Shown: in pieces, positions 1 through 8,381 of the stretch
How positions within the stretch are numbered: the stretch's first letter is position 1
How the letters are laid out: each line of letters begins with the position of its first letter
From: Microvirga antarctica
GTDB lineage: Bacteria; Pseudomonadota; Alphaproteobacteria; Rhizobiales; Beijerinckiaceae
Direction: 5' to 3'
DNA length: 64,000 bases
NCBI RefSeq assembly: GCF_017921815.1
Contig: NZ_JAGEMM010000006.1
Span: forward strand, 62,001 to 126,000
Made by a program: the position numbers and the translations under genes
Notes under the pieces: generated by a model
What the model saw: only the letters and a program-made list of their open reading frames with translations
Databases searched by the model: none
What the model was told of the DNA's origin: nothing

Positions 1-503
1 TCGCGCGGATGCTTGCCACCGACCGGCCGGATCTCGTGCGTGCGGTCAGTCTCATTGCGGCCAATGTGGGCATAGCGCCAAGTCCACCGCACGTGCGCGA
101 GGCCATCCGCAAGAGCGCCAACCCCGCTCTGCCAGACGCTGAGCGACTCGAGGCGCTGCAATTCGCTTTCTTCGCGCCAGGCAACGACGCTTCCGGCTGG
201 CTTGTCGGCTGGTATCCGGAGGTCCTTGCGGCTGAGCGGCTCGCTGGCGATCGCACCCCGCGCGATGAAGACTACGCGGCTGGGACGGCTCCTGTCCTTT
301 ATCTTCAACCAGATCACGATCCGCTCGCGCATGTGGAGGATGCTCATGCCTTCAAGCGCGCCCTGGGCGAGCGTGTGACCGTCATCATCGTGCCTCACGC
401 AAGCCATGCGGCGATTGCCGAACAACCGACATTCATTGCCGATGCCCTGATCGCGTACGCGCGTCGGACGTTGTCGCTCGCGGAGGCGGTTGATGCCGGC
501 TGA
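1..503 (+). CDS. alpha/beta hydrolase, C-terminal part (cut by window edge)
   Basis: The frame is open from the window edge, so the gene begins upstream and only about the last 165 residues are seen. The C-terminal half of an alpha/beta-hydrolase fold is present: a cap-like helical stretch, a strand followed by an acidic-residue motif (VLYLQPDHDPLA), then a His motif (VPHASHAAIAEQP) that would supply the catalytic histidine. The nucleophile elbow lies outside the window, so activity cannot be judged. It overlaps the next hydrolase gene by 11 bases, which suggests co-translation. The substrate is unknown. Confidence 0.8.
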   Translation, partial: ARMLATDRPDLVRAVSLIAANVGIAPSPPHVREAIRKSANPALPDAERLEALQFAFFAPGNDASGWLVGWYPEVLAAERLAGDRTPRDEDYAAGTAPVLYLQPDHDPLAHVEDAHAFKRALGERVTVIIVPHASHAAIAEQPTFIADALIAYARRTLSLAEAVDAG

Positions 504-1293
504 CAGGGCCGGTTGGACGGAAGGCGGAGGTGTCAGCCTCCGCTTTCGCATCAGCGGTGAAGGCTCGAAGAGCCTGATCCTGTTCCACGGCCTGACCGGC
601 ACGCTGGAGACGTGGGATCCGCTGATTCCCACGCTGTCATCGGGTTTTCGCATTCTGCGCGCAGACCAGCGCGGCGCAGGCCAGTCGGAGAAGGTCCGCC
701 AACCCTATACGCTGGCGGACCTTGTGCATGACGCCGAGCAGGTGATCGAAGCGGCGGGGTTGGCACCGCCCTATTATGTCGGCGGCATCGCGTCCGGCAC
801 GGCGATCGCGTTGGCTTATGCCGACCGTCGACCGGATGCGGTCGCTGCTTTGGCGCTCTGCGCGCCAGCCTTAAGGACAGAGGCGACCCGTGTGCGGGCT
901 ATGATGGAGAGATCGGAGCGCGCCGCCAGAGACGGAATGCGGGCAATCGCAGACGAGACGATCGCTCGCTCGTATCCAGCCCACATGGCTCACGACCAGG
1001 ACGGCTATCGCGCCTACCGGTCAAGCTTTCTGGCGATTGACCCTGTCGCCTACGGACACGCCAATCGCGTGCTCAGCGCGGTTGATCTCGAGGGTGCAAT
1101 GGCTTCCCTTCCTCAGCCTGTTCTGTTGATCGCCGGCGCGCATGACCTCCTTCGCCCACCCGATGCGGTGCGCCCGCTCCAGGCGGCATTTCGCCATGGC
1201 GAGATGATTACCCTTGCGACCTGCCATCAGATGGCTCTCCACGCGCCGGAGGCTGTCGCAAATGCCATGCTGACGTTCTTTCACCGGCATTGA
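493..1293 (+). CDS. alpha/beta hydrolase with alanine at the nucleophile position
   Basis: A 266-residue alpha/beta-hydrolase-fold protein. The ATG at 493 is chosen over the TTG at 490 because GGAGG (482-486) sits at correct spacing. Visible elements are the oxyanion HG motif (LILFHGLTG), DQRGAGQS, the acid strand (VLLIAGAHDLL) and the C-terminal His (CHQMALH). At the nucleophile elbow, where the family has G-x-S-x-G, the sequence is G-I-A-S-G, so the serine position is Ala (codon 790-792, residue 100). The neighbouring Ser101 is one place off register. It may be catalytically dead, use an unusual nucleophile, or act as a binding protein. Neighbours are another hydrolase and an enoyl-CoA hydratase-like gene. 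Confidence 0.85.
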   Translation: MPADRAGWTEGGGVSLRFRISGEGSKSLILFHGLTGTLETWDPLIPTLSSGFRILRADQRGAGQSEKVRQPYTLADLVHDAEQVIEAAGLAPPYYVGGIASGTAIALAYADRRPDAVAALALCAPALRTEATRVRAMMERSERAARDGMRAIADETIARSYPAHMAHDQDGYRAYRSSFLAIDPVAYGHANRVLSAVDLEGAMASLPQPVLLIAGAHDLLRPPDAVRPLQAAFRHGEMITLATCHQMALHAPEAVANAMLTFFHRH

Positions 1294-1329
1294 TGCCGGA
1301 ACCTATCCTCTTGCCTCCGGAGATTGTCC

Positions 1330-2058
1330 ATGTCCGCCCCGACACCTTTTTGCCTTCGACAATCGGAGGGCGTCGCCCGCATCGATCTTGGACGGCCTGA
1401 GGAGGGCAATGCGCTCACCCGCCAGATGATGGTTCAGCTTGCCGACCAGATCGGCGCGCTGAGCGACGATTCGAGCGTTCACGTCATCGCCATCGAGGGA
1501 AAGGGCCCGATGTTCTGTCGCGGCCGCGACGGTCGCGGCGAATCGGCGGGCGACATGACCGCCTATGACATGCGCACGAAACTGTTTCAGCCGGTTCTCG
1601 ACACCTATGCGGCGATTGCGGCCGCAACGGTTCCTGTTGTTGCTCTTGTTCATGGTCCGGCTATCGGCTTTGGAGCGGCGCTCGCGAGCGCCTGTGACGT
1701 CACGCTCGCCGCCGAGACCGCGACCTTCGCCTTTCCGGAGATCGCGCACGGCATTCCGCCCACCTTGGCGATGTCGGGCGTGTTCGGAAAAATTTCTCCA
1801 AAGGCACTTTCATACCTGATCTATTCCGGCCGCACAGTCGACGCGCGCGAGGCTGTTGCCATCGGAATTGCCAGCCAGCGTTTCCCCGACGAGACATTCG
1901 AGGCGTCGTCCGATGCCTTTCTGGCGGACCTTGCGGCCAAGAGCCGTCCCATCCTGGAAACGATCAAGCGGTTCGATACCGCCGCCAAGGACCTCGGCCC
2001 GGCCCTTCGCGGGGACTACGCCGGAACGCTGATGGCACTCATGCGAACGGCCCGATAG
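1330..2058 (+). CDS. enoyl-CoA hydratase/isomerase family protein
   Basis: A 242-residue crotonase-fold protein. GGAG at 1319-1322 supports the ATG at 1330 over the in-frame TTG at 1324. Crotonase hallmarks are visible: the first oxyanion-hole strand (GPMFCRGRD, where typical hydratases have F-S-A-G-x-D) and the second oxyanion-hole helix (HGPAIGFGAALASACD), followed by FPEIAHGIPP, where one catalytic Glu usually lies. It likely acts on an acyl-CoA thioester in the cytoplasm. The exact reaction (hydration, isomerisation or hydrolysis) cannot be assigned. It follows two hydrolase genes in the same direction and may share a small degradative operon with them. Confidence 0.85.
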   Translation: MSAPTPFCLRQSEGVARIDLGRPEEGNALTRQMMVQLADQIGALSDDSSVHVIAIEGKGPMFCRGRDGRGESAGDMTAYDMRTKLFQPVLDTYAAIAAATVPVVALVHGPAIGFGAALASACDVTLAAETATFAFPEIAHGIPPTLAMSGVFGKISPKALSYLIYSGRTVDAREAVAIGIASQRFPDETFEASSDAFLADLAAKSRPILETIKRFDTAAKDLGPALRGDYAGTLMALMRTAR

Positions 2059-2174
2059 GCAGAGACAGGGTCCGGTCGACAGAACGGGAGCGGTCTTGCT
2101 GCAGGCAGGGGTGCGGCATCGGTGCGTCCATGTCATTGTGCTGATGTCCGCGCAGCTTGCCCGAAGGATTTCCC

Positions 2175-3863
2175 ATGAGTCTGATCGACACTCGGCGTCA
2201 CCAGATGTTTCCCGTCCTCGATGCCGCGCAGATCGCAACCGCTAGGCGTTTTGCCAGCGGGGCCGAGCGCCGGTTCACGCCGGGAGAACTCGTCTACAAT
2301 GTGGGCGACCTCAATGCTCCGTCCTGGCTTGTCCTCAAAGGCTCGATCGATGTCATCCGTCGCGATGGGCTGGGACACGAAGAGGCCATTACCGCCCATG
2401 GCGTCGGTCAGTTCTCGGGTGAGGTCAGTCAGCTTGCAGGCCGAGGGTCGCTTGCGGCCGGCAGGGCGGGTGCCGATGGATGTGTGGCAGTCCCGCTCGA
2501 CCCACCTCACTTGCGGGCGCTCCTGATCGGATCTGCCGATCTCGGCGAGATCGTGATGCGTGCGCTGATCCTGCGCCGGGTCGGGCTCATCGAAGGCGGT
2601 TCGGCCGGCTCGGTGCTGGTGGGCCGACCCGGTGAGGCCGAGTTCGTGCGACTTCAGGGCTTTCTCGCACGCAACGGCTACCCCAACACCATTCTCGATG
2701 CCATCGATGACGAAGGCGCCGCCATCGTCGAACGCATGGGCATCCAGCCGGACGAGTTGCCCCTGATGATCTGTCCGACGGGCACCGTGCTCAAGCGGCC
2801 CACGGATGCAGAGGCCGGCATTTGTCTCGGCATGACGCCTGAGCTGGATCCTGGCCACATCTATGACGTCGCCGTGGTGGGGGCGGGTCCGGCGGGACTG
2901 GCGACGGCGGTCTACGCCGCATCGGAAGGGCTGAACGTGTTGGTGATGGACCAGCGTGCCATGGGCGGTCAGGCTGGCGCATCGGCTCGCATCGAGAACT
3001 ATCTTGGGTTTCCAACCGGGATCTCGGGCCAGGCCCTTGCGGGACGGGCCTACAATCAGGCGCAGAAGTTCGGCGCCGAACTGGCGATCCCACTGGAGGT
3101 CAGGCGGCTGATCTGCCCGGAGGCTGCGTCATCCGACAACACGCCTCTTCGGCTCGAACTGTCCAACGGCCAGATCGTTCAGGCACGCAGCGTGGTGGTT
3201 GCCTCGGGTGCGCGCTACCGCCGGCCGGAGATTCCGAATCTCGCAACCTTCGAAGGTGCGGGCGTGTCCTACTGGGCCTCGCCAGTCGAGGCGCGGCTCT
3301 GCGAGGGCGAGGACGTCGCTCTTGTCGGGGGCGGAAATTCCGCCGGTCAGGCGGTGGTTTTCCTCGCGCCCAAGGTGAAGCGCCTCCACCTCATTATCCG
3401 CGGCAAGGGGCTTGAAGCCTCAATGTCGCGCTACCTCATCGAGCGCATTTCCGCACTCGGCAACGTCGAGATCCATGTCGGCACCGAGGTCGCCGACCTT
3501 GAGGGCGACAGAGAAAAGGGCCTGATCGCTGCGGTGTTCCGGGACCGCGACACGGGCGTGGCTCAGCGTTGCCCGCTTCGGCACCTCTTCCTGTTCGTGG
3601 GCGCCGATCCCAATGCCGACTGGCTCGCAGGCTGTGTCAGTGTCGACAAACACGGCTTTGTCATCACAGGATCCTCCACGGCGCATCCAGATGAATTTCG
3701 AGGCCGGTCCGTCCTCCCATTGGAGACGGATCGCGCGGGCGTCTTCGCCATCGGCGATGTGCGGGCGGGGTCCACCAAACGGGTCGCGGCCGCAGTCGGC
3801 GAGGGGGCCGCGGTGGTTGCGCAGATCCATACCTATCTGGCGGCCGTCAACGCGACGCCCTGA
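2175..3863 (+). CDS. cyclic nucleotide-binding domain fused to thioredoxin-reductase-like flavoprotein
   Basis: A 562-residue fusion. Residues about 15-130 look like a Crp-type cyclic-nucleotide-binding beta barrel. About 130-225 is a thioredoxin-like linker (ending near ELPLMICPTGTVLKRP). From about 233 there is a low-Mr thioredoxin-reductase fold with the FAD motif GAGPAG, the NADPH motif GGGNSAG and a C-terminal FAD motif ending in FAIGDVR. The redox-active CxxC of true thioredoxin reductases is absent: bases 3273-3284 encode W-A-S-P there. The fusion type is known in bacteria but its substrate is not. It probably transfers NADPH electrons to an unidentified acceptor under ligand control. 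The ATG at 2175 is preferred over the TTG at 2157. Confidence 0.85.
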   Translation: MSLIDTRRHQMFPVLDAAQIATARRFASGAERRFTPGELVYNVGDLNAPSWLVLKGSIDVIRRDGLGHEEAITAHGVGQFSGEVSQLAGRGSLAAGRAGADGCVAVPLDPPHLRALLIGSADLGEIVMRALILRRVGLIEGGSAGSVLVGRPGEAEFVRLQGFLARNGYPNTILDAIDDEGAAIVERMGIQPDELPLMICPTGTVLKRPTDAEAGICLGMTPELDPGHIYDVAVVGAGPAGLATAVYAASEGLNVLVMDQRAMGGQAGASARIENYLGFPTGISGQALAGRAYNQAQKFGAELAIPLEVRRLICPEAASSDNTPLRLELSNGQIVQARSVVVASGARYRRPEIPNLATFEGAGVSYWASPVEARLCEGEDVALVGGGNSAGQAVVFLAPKVKRLHLIIRGKGLEASMSRYLIERISALGNVEIHVGTEVADLEGDREKGLIAAVFRDRDTGVAQRCPLRHLFLFVGADPNADWLAGCVSVDKHGFVITGSSTAHPDEFRGRSVLPLETDRAGVFAIGDVRAGSTKRVAAAVGEGAAVVAQIHTYLAAVNATP

Positions 3864-4252
3864 CGGTCCAGCGGTGAGCCTTCATCGTCCTGGGTCAAGC
3901 GCGCAAACCCCCGCGGTCTACGGCTCGCAATCGCAGCATTTTGTCCGCAGGGGAAATTTCTTCTGAGTTTGCAGCGGGAACTAGCAGATATCGTCCCCGC
4001 GAGACCGTTCTATAAAAAGAACATTTCGGTTGTGAAGAAGGAAAATCAAAGGTACCTCCTCTCTCGCGGTCGCCGATCTCGTCTACCAGCCCACTCCGTC
4101 GATCCCGCATCCGATTGTCATTGGGTCAATCGCATTGGCTGCCACCGGTTGAGCCGGCGATCGGTGGGTTCCGCGCAGGCGCGCCAGCCGATCGCAAGCT
4201 TGCTCTTGTGGCTGACCCCCTCAGCTACACGTCCAATAGATGGAGACCCGCC
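3864..4252. other. 389-base gap between flavoprotein and CMD genes
   Basis: No convincing gene is seen. Short frames here lack coherent protein sequence. The middle part (about 3940-4050) is noticeably richer in A/T than its surroundings and carries a GTTCT/AGAAC inverted repeat at 4007-4022, so this is the likely promoter region of the downstream CMD pair. Confidence 0.5.
4007..4022. promoter_or_regulatory. inverted repeat GTTCT-N6-AGAAC, possible operator
   Basis: Five-base perfect arms separated by an A/T-rich six-base centre (ataaaa), located about 230 bases upstream of the CMD gene start in an otherwise gene-free gap. Arms this short can occur by chance, so this is only a candidate regulator site. 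Confidence 0.25.
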
Positions 4253-4915
4253 ATGACAACACTGCTTCCTGATACCATCGACCTGTTGGCCGGCATCGAG
4301 CCCGGCTCGCGACTTGATGCCCTTCGCAATAGGCGTTCGGAGGCCCGCAAGAACGCACAGGACAGCTATCTTGCCCTGTTTGAGAGTGAAGAGCTCGAGT
4401 CGGTGAGCGCTCTTGAGCGTTTTGCCGTGGCGTCCTTTGTGACCGGGCTCCACGGCGACAAGGGCATAGCGGACTTCTATGCGTCCGGTCTGCGCCGGCG
4501 CGCCGCCCACGGCATCGTGGAGACTGTTGCAGGCGAGGTTGCGCGTGGCGCGACAAGCGGGCCCTATGGGAGCTATCCGGCCGGGCCCCTGTCGTCGGAA
4601 GATCAGCCCGGTCTGGCGTTTGCGGTGTCTCCGGCCGGCCGCGAAACCTTGGGAGAGAAGCTGGCCGCAGCCTTTGACCATGCTCATCGACTTGTCTTCA
4701 GCCCGCGCGATTCCTCGCCTGAAGCGCTCCAGGCGTTGCTGCAGGCGGGATGGAGCACGACCGGAATCGTCACGCTTTCGCAGCTGGTGGCGTTCCTGTC
4801 CTTTCAGATCCGCGTGATCGCCGGCTTGCGTGCTCTTCTGGCCGCGCCTGCGGCAAGCTCCAAGGATGACGTCGCACTTGAACTGGCCAGCGCCGTCGCG
4901 TCAGGCCGGTTGTAA
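4253..4915 (+). CDS. CMD-domain protein, Avi_7170-like
   Basis: A 220-residue alpha-helical protein. The ATG at 4253 has GGAG at 4242-4245; longer versions starting upstream lack support. Its length, the motif DTIDLLAGIEPGS near the N-terminus, and its position directly before an AhpD-type gene match the carboxymuconolactone-decarboxylase (CMD) family pair known from Agrobacterium as Avi_7170/Avi_7169. No CxxC redox motif is present, so it is probably the non-catalytic or partner member. The function is unknown. In other genomes the pair often sits beside flavin monooxygenases or transporters, which are absent here. Assignment is from memory of the family, not from a search. Confidence 0.65.
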   Translation: MTTLLPDTIDLLAGIEPGSRLDALRNRRSEARKNAQDSYLALFESEELESVSALERFAVASFVTGLHGDKGIADFYASGLRRRAAHGIVETVAGEVARGATSGPYGSYPAGPLSSEDQPGLAFAVSPAGRETLGEKLAAAFDHAHRLVFSPRDSSPEALQALLQAGWSTTGIVTLSQLVAFLSFQIRVIAGLRALLAAPAASSKDDVALELASAVASGRL

Positions 4916-4930
4916 GCAGGAGACATTCAC

Positions 4931-5542
4931 ATGACAGATCGCATCTTAACCCACCCCAACAACCATGAGCCCGTGGCTTTCACCCAGGATGAACTGGGAT
5001 GGCTGCCCTGGCTCGAACCCATCGCCGAGACCGAGCTGACCGATCGCCACTGGGCAGGCCTCGTCGACGCCTCGCGCGCGAAGTCGCCCTACTTCATGCT
5101 GCTGGCCCGCGACCCGGACATCCTCGGAGCGCGCACGCGTACCGACAAGGACATCTTCTATAATATCAAAGACGGCCTTCCTCGCGCGGAGCGCGAGCTT
5201 GCAGCGACCGCCACGTCGCGAGAGAATGGCTGCATCTACTGCGCGTCTGTCCACTCGCGATTTGCGACCACGCATTCCAAGCGCAAGGGCGACGTGCAAC
5301 GGCTTCTCGACGAGGGTGTGCCAGTCGATATCGACAAGCGCTGGAACGCAATCATTGCGGCATCCGTTGCGCTGACGCAGACGCCCGTCAGTTTTGGCGG
5401 TGGCGAGATTGAGCAACTGCGCGAAGCGGGCCTCGCCGATGATGAAATCATCGACGTGATCAATGGTGCTGCGTTCTTCAACTGGGCGAACCGTCTGATG
5501 CTGTCGCTCGGAGAGCCGGAGCTTTCTGCAAAGGCCTCATAG
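4931..5542 (+). CDS. alkylhydroperoxidase-domain (AhpD-like) protein, Avi_7169-like
   Basis: A 203-residue protein that starts 15 bases after the CMD gene, with GCAGGAGA just upstream, so the two are co-transcribed. The AhpD active-site signature CxxCxxxH is intact (ENGCIYCASVHSRF, near residue 100), as in alkylhydroperoxidases that reduce peroxides through a Cys pair. The C-terminal helices (FFNWANRLMLSLGEP) are typical of the family. Likely role: thiol-dependent peroxidase or related redox reaction in the cytoplasm; the reductant is unknown. The pair ends 56 bases before the convergent hmuV stop, so a link to heme or iron stress is possible but unproven. Confidence 0.8.
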   Translation: MTDRILTHPNNHEPVAFTQDELGWLPWLEPIAETELTDRHWAGLVDASRAKSPYFMLLARDPDILGARTRTDKDIFYNIKDGLPRAERELAATATSRENGCIYCASVHSRFATTHSKRKGDVQRLLDEGVPVDIDKRWNAIIAASVALTQTPVSFGGGEIEQLREAGLADDEIIDVINGAAFFNWANRLMLSLGEPELSAKAS

Positions 5543-5597
5543 TGAACGCGAGTGTGCACCGGCGTCTGGCAGGGCGCCGGCTGCGCCGGGGCAGGCT

Positions 5598-6386
5598 TCA
5601 CTCGGCGACGAGCCTCCACGGTTGCTTGGGCAGATGCGAAGAGGCGAGGCGGATCCCGAACACATCAGCGAGCCATGATGGGGTCAGCACGTCTTGCGGG
5701 CAGCCGCGGGCGACAAGGCGACCGTTCCACAGAAGTGCTAGATCGTCGGCCAAGCTCGCCGCAAGCTGCAGATCATGCAGGACGGCCACGACCGCCAACC
5801 CGGAATCGGCGAGACGGCGCGCTTCCTGTAGCAGCCCAAGCTGGTGTTTGAGGTCGAGGCTCGCGATCGGTTCGTCGAGAAACAGAACCTGTCGATGTTC
5901 CACGGTGGCACCCGCCGTGAGTTGCGCCAACACGCGGGCGAAATGGACGCGCTGGCGCTCCCCGCCGGAGAGCGTCTGATAGTTTCGGCCCCCGAAATCC
6001 GCGATGTCCGCCCGCGCGAGCGCTGCCTCGACGTGTTGCAACCGATCGTCGGCCGTGAGCCCGATGCCGATGCCCTCGACGCCGAGGCGCACGACTTCCA
6101 GCACGGTGAATGGAAGGCTGAGCTGCGAGGATTGCGACATGACGGCCCGCAGATGCGCGATCCGCCATGCCGATGTTTCGCGCAAGAACCGTCCGTCGAG
6201 ACAGACTTCGCCGCAAGTCGGAGTCAGCTCGCCGCATAACACCCGCAGCAGTGTTGATTTGCCGGCCCCATTGGGACCGACAATGATGCTCAAACGGCCA
6301 GCGTCCGCCTGGAAGTCGATCTTGTCCACGAGCCAGCGTCCGGCGGCCCAATAACCGATGCCCCGTGCATCCAGCACAGCGCTCAT
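5598..6386 (-). CDS. hmuV: heme ABC transporter ATP-binding protein
   Basis: A 262-residue ATPase of the FecE/HmuV type that powers heme import across the inner membrane. Walker A (GPNGAGKST), the ABC signature (LSGGERQRVHFARVLAQL), Walker B (VLFLDEPIASLD) and the switch His (AVLHDL) are all intact. The ATG at 6386 overlaps the hmuU stop as ATGA, indicating translational coupling; the longer open frame starting at 6422 is not needed. It is last in the minus-strand operon hemO-hmuT-hmuU-hmuV. The Q-R-V-H-F-A signature variant and the periplasmic and permease partners support heme or siderophore import; the adjacent heme oxygenase makes heme the better call. Confidence 0.93.
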   Translation of the reverse strand: MSAVLDARGIGYWAAGRWLVDKIDFQADAGRLSIIVGPNGAGKSTLLRVLCGELTPTCGEVCLDGRFLRETSAWRIAHLRAVMSQSSQLSLPFTVLEVVRLGVEGIGIGLTADDRLQHVEAALARADIADFGGRNYQTLSGGERQRVHFARVLAQLTAGATVEHRQVLFLDEPIASLDLKHQLGLLQEARRLADSGLAVVAVLHDLQLAASLADDLALLWNGRLVARGCPQDVLTPSWLADVFGIRLASSHLPKQPWRLVAE

Positions 6387-7453
6387 TGCAATGCACCGCC
6401 CTGATGCCGCAGGAGAAGCCACAGGAAGAAGGGCGCGCCGATGGCGGCCGTCAGGATCCCGATCGGCAGCTCTGCGGGGGCAACAATGACACGGGCGATG
6501 CTGTCGGCCGAGATGAGCAATGTTGCGCCGAGCAATGCGGAAGCCGGCAGCAGCAAGCGATGATCGGGACCGGCGATCAACCGCAGCACATGCGGCACCA
6601 CGATTCCAACAAAGCCGATGATGCCCGCGCAGGCGACCGACGCACCAACGGCGACCGCGACGAGAAAGATGGCGGCGGCTTTCATCCGCTGGACCGGGAT
6701 ACCAAGGTGAAATGCTTCGGCTTCGCCAAGGGCCAGCGCGTTGAGTGCGCGCGCCAGAAAAGGTGTCGCGAGAAGCATCGGCAGGATCAAGGGAGCGACC
6801 GTCTTCGCTTTAGTCCAGGTCGCGCCACTGAGCGACCCCAGCGACCAGAATGACAGGTCGCGCAATTGCCGGTCATTGCTCAGATAGGCGAACAGGCCCA
6901 TTCCCGCCCCCGCAAGCGCACCGAATGCGACACCGGCGAGCAACATGGTGGCAACGGAGGTTCGGCCACCCCGGGTCGCGACGAGATAGAGGCCCAGGGT
7001 CGTGAGAAGCCCACCCAGGAACGCACCAACCGGCAGCGCTGCAAAGGGCAACGCCCCGGTGGACGACGACAGTAGGTTGTCGCCCAGCATGATGGTGGCG
7101 GCTGCCGCCAGTGCAGCCCCGGCCGAGACACCGACGAGACCGGGATCGGCAAGCGGATTGCGAAACAGGCCCTGCATGAGAGCGCCCGAGGCCGCCAAGG
7201 CAGCTCCGACCAGGGCGCCCAAGATAACCCGTGGCAACCGGACCTGAAGAACAACCAGCCCATCACCGCCCGGCGCATTCCAAGACTGGCCGAGGACGGC
7301 CAGGACACGCGCCAGCGGGGTTCCGGTGGCTCCGATGCAGAGAGACGCTAGCACCGAGGCTGCGAGACCCCCCGACAGGGCCGCAAGGACCAAGCTGGGT
7401 CGGCGTCGCCACAGCGATGGAACTGGCCGCGCGGCTATCCTCGCAACGGTCAT
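6383..7453 (-). CDS. hmuU: heme ABC transporter permease
   Basis: A 356-residue FecCD-family inner-membrane permease with about nine to ten hydrophobic segments. Family hallmarks are clear: RLPRVILGALVGAALAASGA near residue 80, RNPLADPGLVGVSAGAAL after it, and the cytoplasmic loop before the last helices (VPHVLRLIAGPDHR). The ATG at 7453 overlaps the hmuT stop as ATGA; the roughly 85 upstream residues in the same frame are shadow sequence of hmuT. It forms the membrane channel with HmuV and receives heme from HmuT. Confidence 0.93.
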   Translation of the reverse strand: MTVARIAARPVPSLWRRRPSLVLAALSGGLAASVLASLCIGATGTPLARVLAVLGQSWNAPGGDGLVVLQVRLPRVILGALVGAALAASGALMQGLFRNPLADPGLVGVSAGAALAAAATIMLGDNLLSSSTGALPFAALPVGAFLGGLLTTLGLYLVATRGGRTSVATMLLAGVAFGALAGAGMGLFAYLSNDRQLRDLSFWSLGSLSGATWTKAKTVAPLILPMLLATPFLARALNALALGEAEAFHLGIPVQRMKAAAIFLVAVAVGASVACAGIIGFVGIVVPHVLRLIAGPDHRLLLPASALLGATLLISADSIARVIVAPAELPIGILTAAIGAPFFLWLLLRHQGGALQ

Positions 7454-8322
7454 GGTTTCTGAGCAGTGCCGAGCAGTCCCGGATACAGCGCCATCATCAG
7501 ATCGCGCGCAGCCGACGGCGTGCGGGGGCCGAAGCCGAGAAGATAGAGCCCGTCCATGACGACGAGCCTGCGGCCGGCCGCAGCGGGTGTCGCGGCAAAG
7601 GATGGGAGCGCGAAGGGGTCGCCGGCCGGGCCACCCGGGCCGTGGGTCATCATGACGATCGCCTCGGGCGCTGCGGCGATGATCCCTTCGTCCGACAGCG
7701 GCTTCCAACCGGAAAGGGTGGACGCTGCATTGGTCGCACCTGCCAGCGCCAGCATCGCATCGGCGGTCGTGCCGCTGCCACCCACAAGCGGCCTGCCGTT
7801 TTGAAGTGACAGCACGAACAGGACGCGCAGGGGCGCGGGAACCCGCGTCCGCAGATGCGCCAAGTCCGCAAACGCGCGATCGACTTCATCGCGCAGAACA
7901 GCGCCGCGTTCCTGCGCACCTAAAGCGTTGGCGATATCGCGGATGCGGTCGGCAATGCCTTCCGGGCTTGGCATGTCATTGACGCGGATAATCGGAATGC
8001 CGGCTTGCTCGATCAGCAGCAAGGTGTCGGGCGGCCCTGCGCCTTCACCGGCAAGGACCAGGGTCGGACTGAGAGAGAGGATGCCCTCGGCGCCGAGAGC
8101 GCGAACATATCCGATATTCGCCTTTGTCTTGAGCGCCTCCGTCGGGAATTGACTGGTCGAGTCAACTCCGACGATCTCACTTTCCATCCCCAGACGGTAG
8201 AGGATTTCCGTAACCGCCCCGCCGACGCTGACGATCCGGCGCATGGGGGCTGCGTGCAGGGGAGCGACGACCAGACTGAGAGCGCCTGTCAGCAGAAGCG
8301 CGCGACGGGAGAGATGCGGCAT
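7450..8322 (-). CDS. hmuT: periplasmic heme-binding protein
   Basis: A 290-residue cluster-A substrate-binding protein (BtuF/HmuT fold) with an N-terminal signal peptide (a hydrophobic stretch ending near Ala-Pro-Leu-His-Ala-Ala). The motif RIVSVGGAVTEILYRLG is typical of HmuT, as is the LSLSPTLVLAGEGAGPP segment, in which heme HmuTs carry a Tyr or His ligand region. The ATG at 8322 has AAGGA upstream; the longer frame from 8367 adds residues with no signal-like character. It would bind heme released by the outer-membrane receptor and deliver it to HmuUV. The 59-base gap to the upstream heme oxygenase gene suggests one transcript. Confidence 0.92.
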   Translation of the reverse strand: MPHLSRRALLLTGALSLVVAPLHAAPMRRIVSVGGAVTEILYRLGMESEIVGVDSTSQFPTEALKTKANIGYVRALGAEGILSLSPTLVLAGEGAGPPDTLLLIEQAGIPIIRVNDMPSPEGIADRIRDIANALGAQERGAVLRDEVDRAFADLAHLRTRVPAPLRVLFVLSLQNGRPLVGGSGTTADAMLALAGATNAASTLSGWKPLSDEGIIAAAPEAIVMMTHGPGGPAGDPFALPSFAATPAAAGRRLVVMDGLYLLGFGPRTPSAARDLMMALYPGLLGTAQKP

Positions 8323-8381
8323 CGAGAGAATTCCTTGGCGGCGCGCGCCGGCTTTTCGGCGCACCATCGCGGAGAGGGCCG

